From assembly GCA_900604495.1 (NCBI GenBank), contig UWOR01000001.1, forward strand, positions 62,001 to 126,000: a DNA stretch of 64,000 bases. The letters run 5' to 3'. The notes under the pieces were generated by a model, which ran no database searches, had not been told where the DNA came from, and saw only the letters and a program-made list of their open reading frames with translations. The translations under genes and the position numbers were made by a program. The DNA is from Desulfovibrio sp. Marseille-P6017 (GTDB lineage Bacteria; Bacillota_A; Clostridia; Peptostreptococcales; Peptostreptococcaceae). Below are positions 62,805-64,000 of this stretch, piece by piece. The first letter of the stretch is position 1; each line of letters starts with the position of its first letter.

Positions 62805-63653
62805 TTACTTTATACTATCTAAGTAAATTTCATTTATTTGATTTTTATCTTCTATTGTTGTGTTTATATCTGTCCATATATTAAATGCTTCTAGGCCTTG
62901 ATTTATTAGCATGTCTATTCCATAAACAACATTTAGCTTATTTTTCAATGCCCATTTAATAAATGTTGTTTCATGTGGCTTATAGACTATATCACAAACT
63001 AACATTTTTTTATTAACTACAATATCTTGATTTATAGGGCATTCATCATTGCCCATTCCAATAGGTGTTGTATTTATCAATATATCAATATGTTCTAAGT
63101 TATCTTCCATTATAGTATCATTTGATAGAGTCGCTTTTGTATTAAAATTATTATTTATTATATTTATAATTTCTAATGCCTTTTCTTTACTACGATTTCT
63201 TATTTCTATAGATTCTACATCATTTGATGCTAATTCCACAGCAATACTCCTACAAGCACCTCCAGCTCCAATTATCATTATTTTTTTATTTTTTAGATCA
63301 TAGCCCTTATCTAAAATTGATTTTACAAATCCTTTTCCATCAGTATTATATCCCTTTAGTCTACCACCTTCATTTTTTATTGTATTTACCGCCCCTATTA
63401 ATTTAGCATTTATTTCTATCTCATCTAAGTACTTTATAACTTCAACTTTATGAGGTATAGTTATATTACATCCAAGTATATTTAATGCTTTAATTCCTTT
63501 AATAGCATTTTCTATTTCACTAGGAATTACATCATAGCATACATATACATTATTTATTTTGTATTTATCAAATAAATAATTATGTATATTCGGTGAAAAA
63601 CTTTGTTCTACTGGATGGCCTAGTAAGCAAAAAGTTTTAGTTTTTGAATTCAT
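62805..63653 (-). CDS. aroE: Shikimate dehydrogenase
   Basis: About 282 residues: substrate domain with LLGHPVEQSFSPNIHN and NITIPHKVEVIKYLD (catalytic Lys near residue 70), NADP domain with IIGAGGACRSIAVEL near 130, and a C-terminal NQGLEAFNIWT. Converts dehydroshikimate to shikimate. ATG 63653 has AGGAG upstream. First gene of the aroE-pilin-aroK run. Confidence 0.95.
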   Translation of the reverse strand: MNSKTKTFCLLGHPVEQSFSPNIHNYLFDKYKINNVYVCYDVIPSEIENAIKGIKALNILGCNITIPHKVEVIKYLDEIEINAKLIGAVNTIKNEGGRLKGYNTDGKGFVKSILDKGYDLKNKKIMIIGAGGACRSIAVELASNDVESIEIRNRSKEKALEIINIINNNFNTKATLSNDTIMEDNLEHIDILINTTPIGMGNDECPINQDIVVNKKMLVCDIVYKPHETTFIKWALKNKLNVVYGIDMLINQGLEAFNIWTDINTTIEDKNQINEIYLDSIK

Positions 63654-63719
63654 TTCATTATATCTCCTATCTATCATTTATTATCAATTTATCACTAAAT
63701 TATACAATACGTTAATATT

Positions 63720-64000
63720 TTAAAAACTGCACATTTTCTTATATTCTAAATATGCAAATCCATCTTGTTTATAATTATCTCGTGTTTTATAGGCTTTGTC
63801 TTCGTGAACTCTTTTTATATCAATAACTATTTCCATATTACGAGGACCTACTTTTATATTAAGGTTACCTCCATAAAATTCTATAATTAGTCTAGCTAAT
63901 GTAATACTCATTTCAACAATTTTATTTTCACTATTTTTAATATACTTATCATAATCATATTTATCACTATTTTTAATCATGATAGTTATAAAATCTTTTT
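63720..64000 (-). CDS. C-terminal part of a probable histidine kinase-like protein (cut by window edge)
   Basis: The frame is open to the right edge, so the ATG at 63980 is probably internal; no ribosome binding site precedes it. The visible part has ITLARLIIEFYGGNLNIKVG, similar in arrangement to the last helix and glycine turn of histidine-kinase ATPase domains (…AKKIIELHGG…). After it lies a basic region that ends EYKKMCSF. Only about 93 residues are visible, so this is tentative. Confidence 0.45.
   Translation of the reverse strand, partial: KDFITIMIKNSDKYDYDKYIKNSENKIVEMSITLARLIIEFYGGNLNIKVGPRNMEIVIDIKRVHEDKAYKTRDNYKQDGFAYLEYKKMCSF

Overview
The window is a very AT-rich, almost entirely minus-strand stretch of a chromosome from an anaerobic, spore-forming member of the Clostridia. 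Gene order (iscR-iscS-iscU-mnmA, T-box-alaS-ireB-ruvX-DUF1292-fur, codY-topA-dprA-comM-yraN, rnhB-ylqF-rplS-trmD-rimM-khpA-rpsP-ffh-ylxM-ftsY-smc-rnc) and protein wording resemble Peptostreptococcaceae such as Clostridioides, Romboutsia and Paraclostridium. The genus is an inference; no rRNA is present to settle it. No tRNA, rRNA, CRISPR array, prophage or insertion sequence was seen.

Layout. 1-1.8 kb: start of an anaerobic sulfite reductase operon (asrA), preceded by a CRP-type operator, a CRP/FNR-type regulator and a nitroreductase. 2-9.9 kb: a galactoside-use island (GH42 beta-galactosidase, GPH symporter, GH36 alpha-galactosidase, LacI-type regulator, alpha/beta hydrolase). 10-20 kb: MarR regulator, GerW/YtfJ, DUF2953, ScpAB, site-2 protease, a dicarboxylate/amino-acid symporter, DacF carboxypeptidase, an SASP-like gene, RNase J and a YdjM-like membrane protein. 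20-31 kb: Fur, RuvX, IreB, AlaS with its T-box, MnmA and the Isc iron-sulfur genes. 31-47 kb: glucokinase, a GNAT enzyme, RarA, CodY, TopA, DprA, ComM, YraN, then an insertion of accessory metabolic genes (CapA-like lipoprotein, iron alcohol dehydrogenase, FMN hydroxy-acid oxidase, BrnQ) around rnhB. 47-60 kb: translation, SRP and chromosome-segregation operons, RNase III, EF-P. 60-64 kb: shikimate genes aroE and aroK flanking four small type IV pilin-like genes, then the C-terminal end of a probable sensor kinase.

The regulatory layer reads well: consensus promoters with 16-17 bp spacers before fur, iscR, brnQ, codY, efp, alaS, the DAACS symporter, GH36, GH42 and ydjM; a CRP-type palindrome at class II distance from the asr -10 element; a cre-like site over the start of the GPH symporter transcript; a Fur box in the fur promoter; and a perfect 13 bp palindrome just downstream of the iscR promoter.

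The most unusual observation is that three genes of the DNA-uptake/type IV pilus class have disturbed reading frames (dprA at an A7 tract; a GspH-like pilin just after its start codon; and another pilin with no ATG, GTG or TTG start), while I saw no comparable break in the roughly sixty other genes. This could be gene decay, a frameshift or unusual-start control mechanism, or assembly error at short repeats. No clear new defence or secretion system was found.
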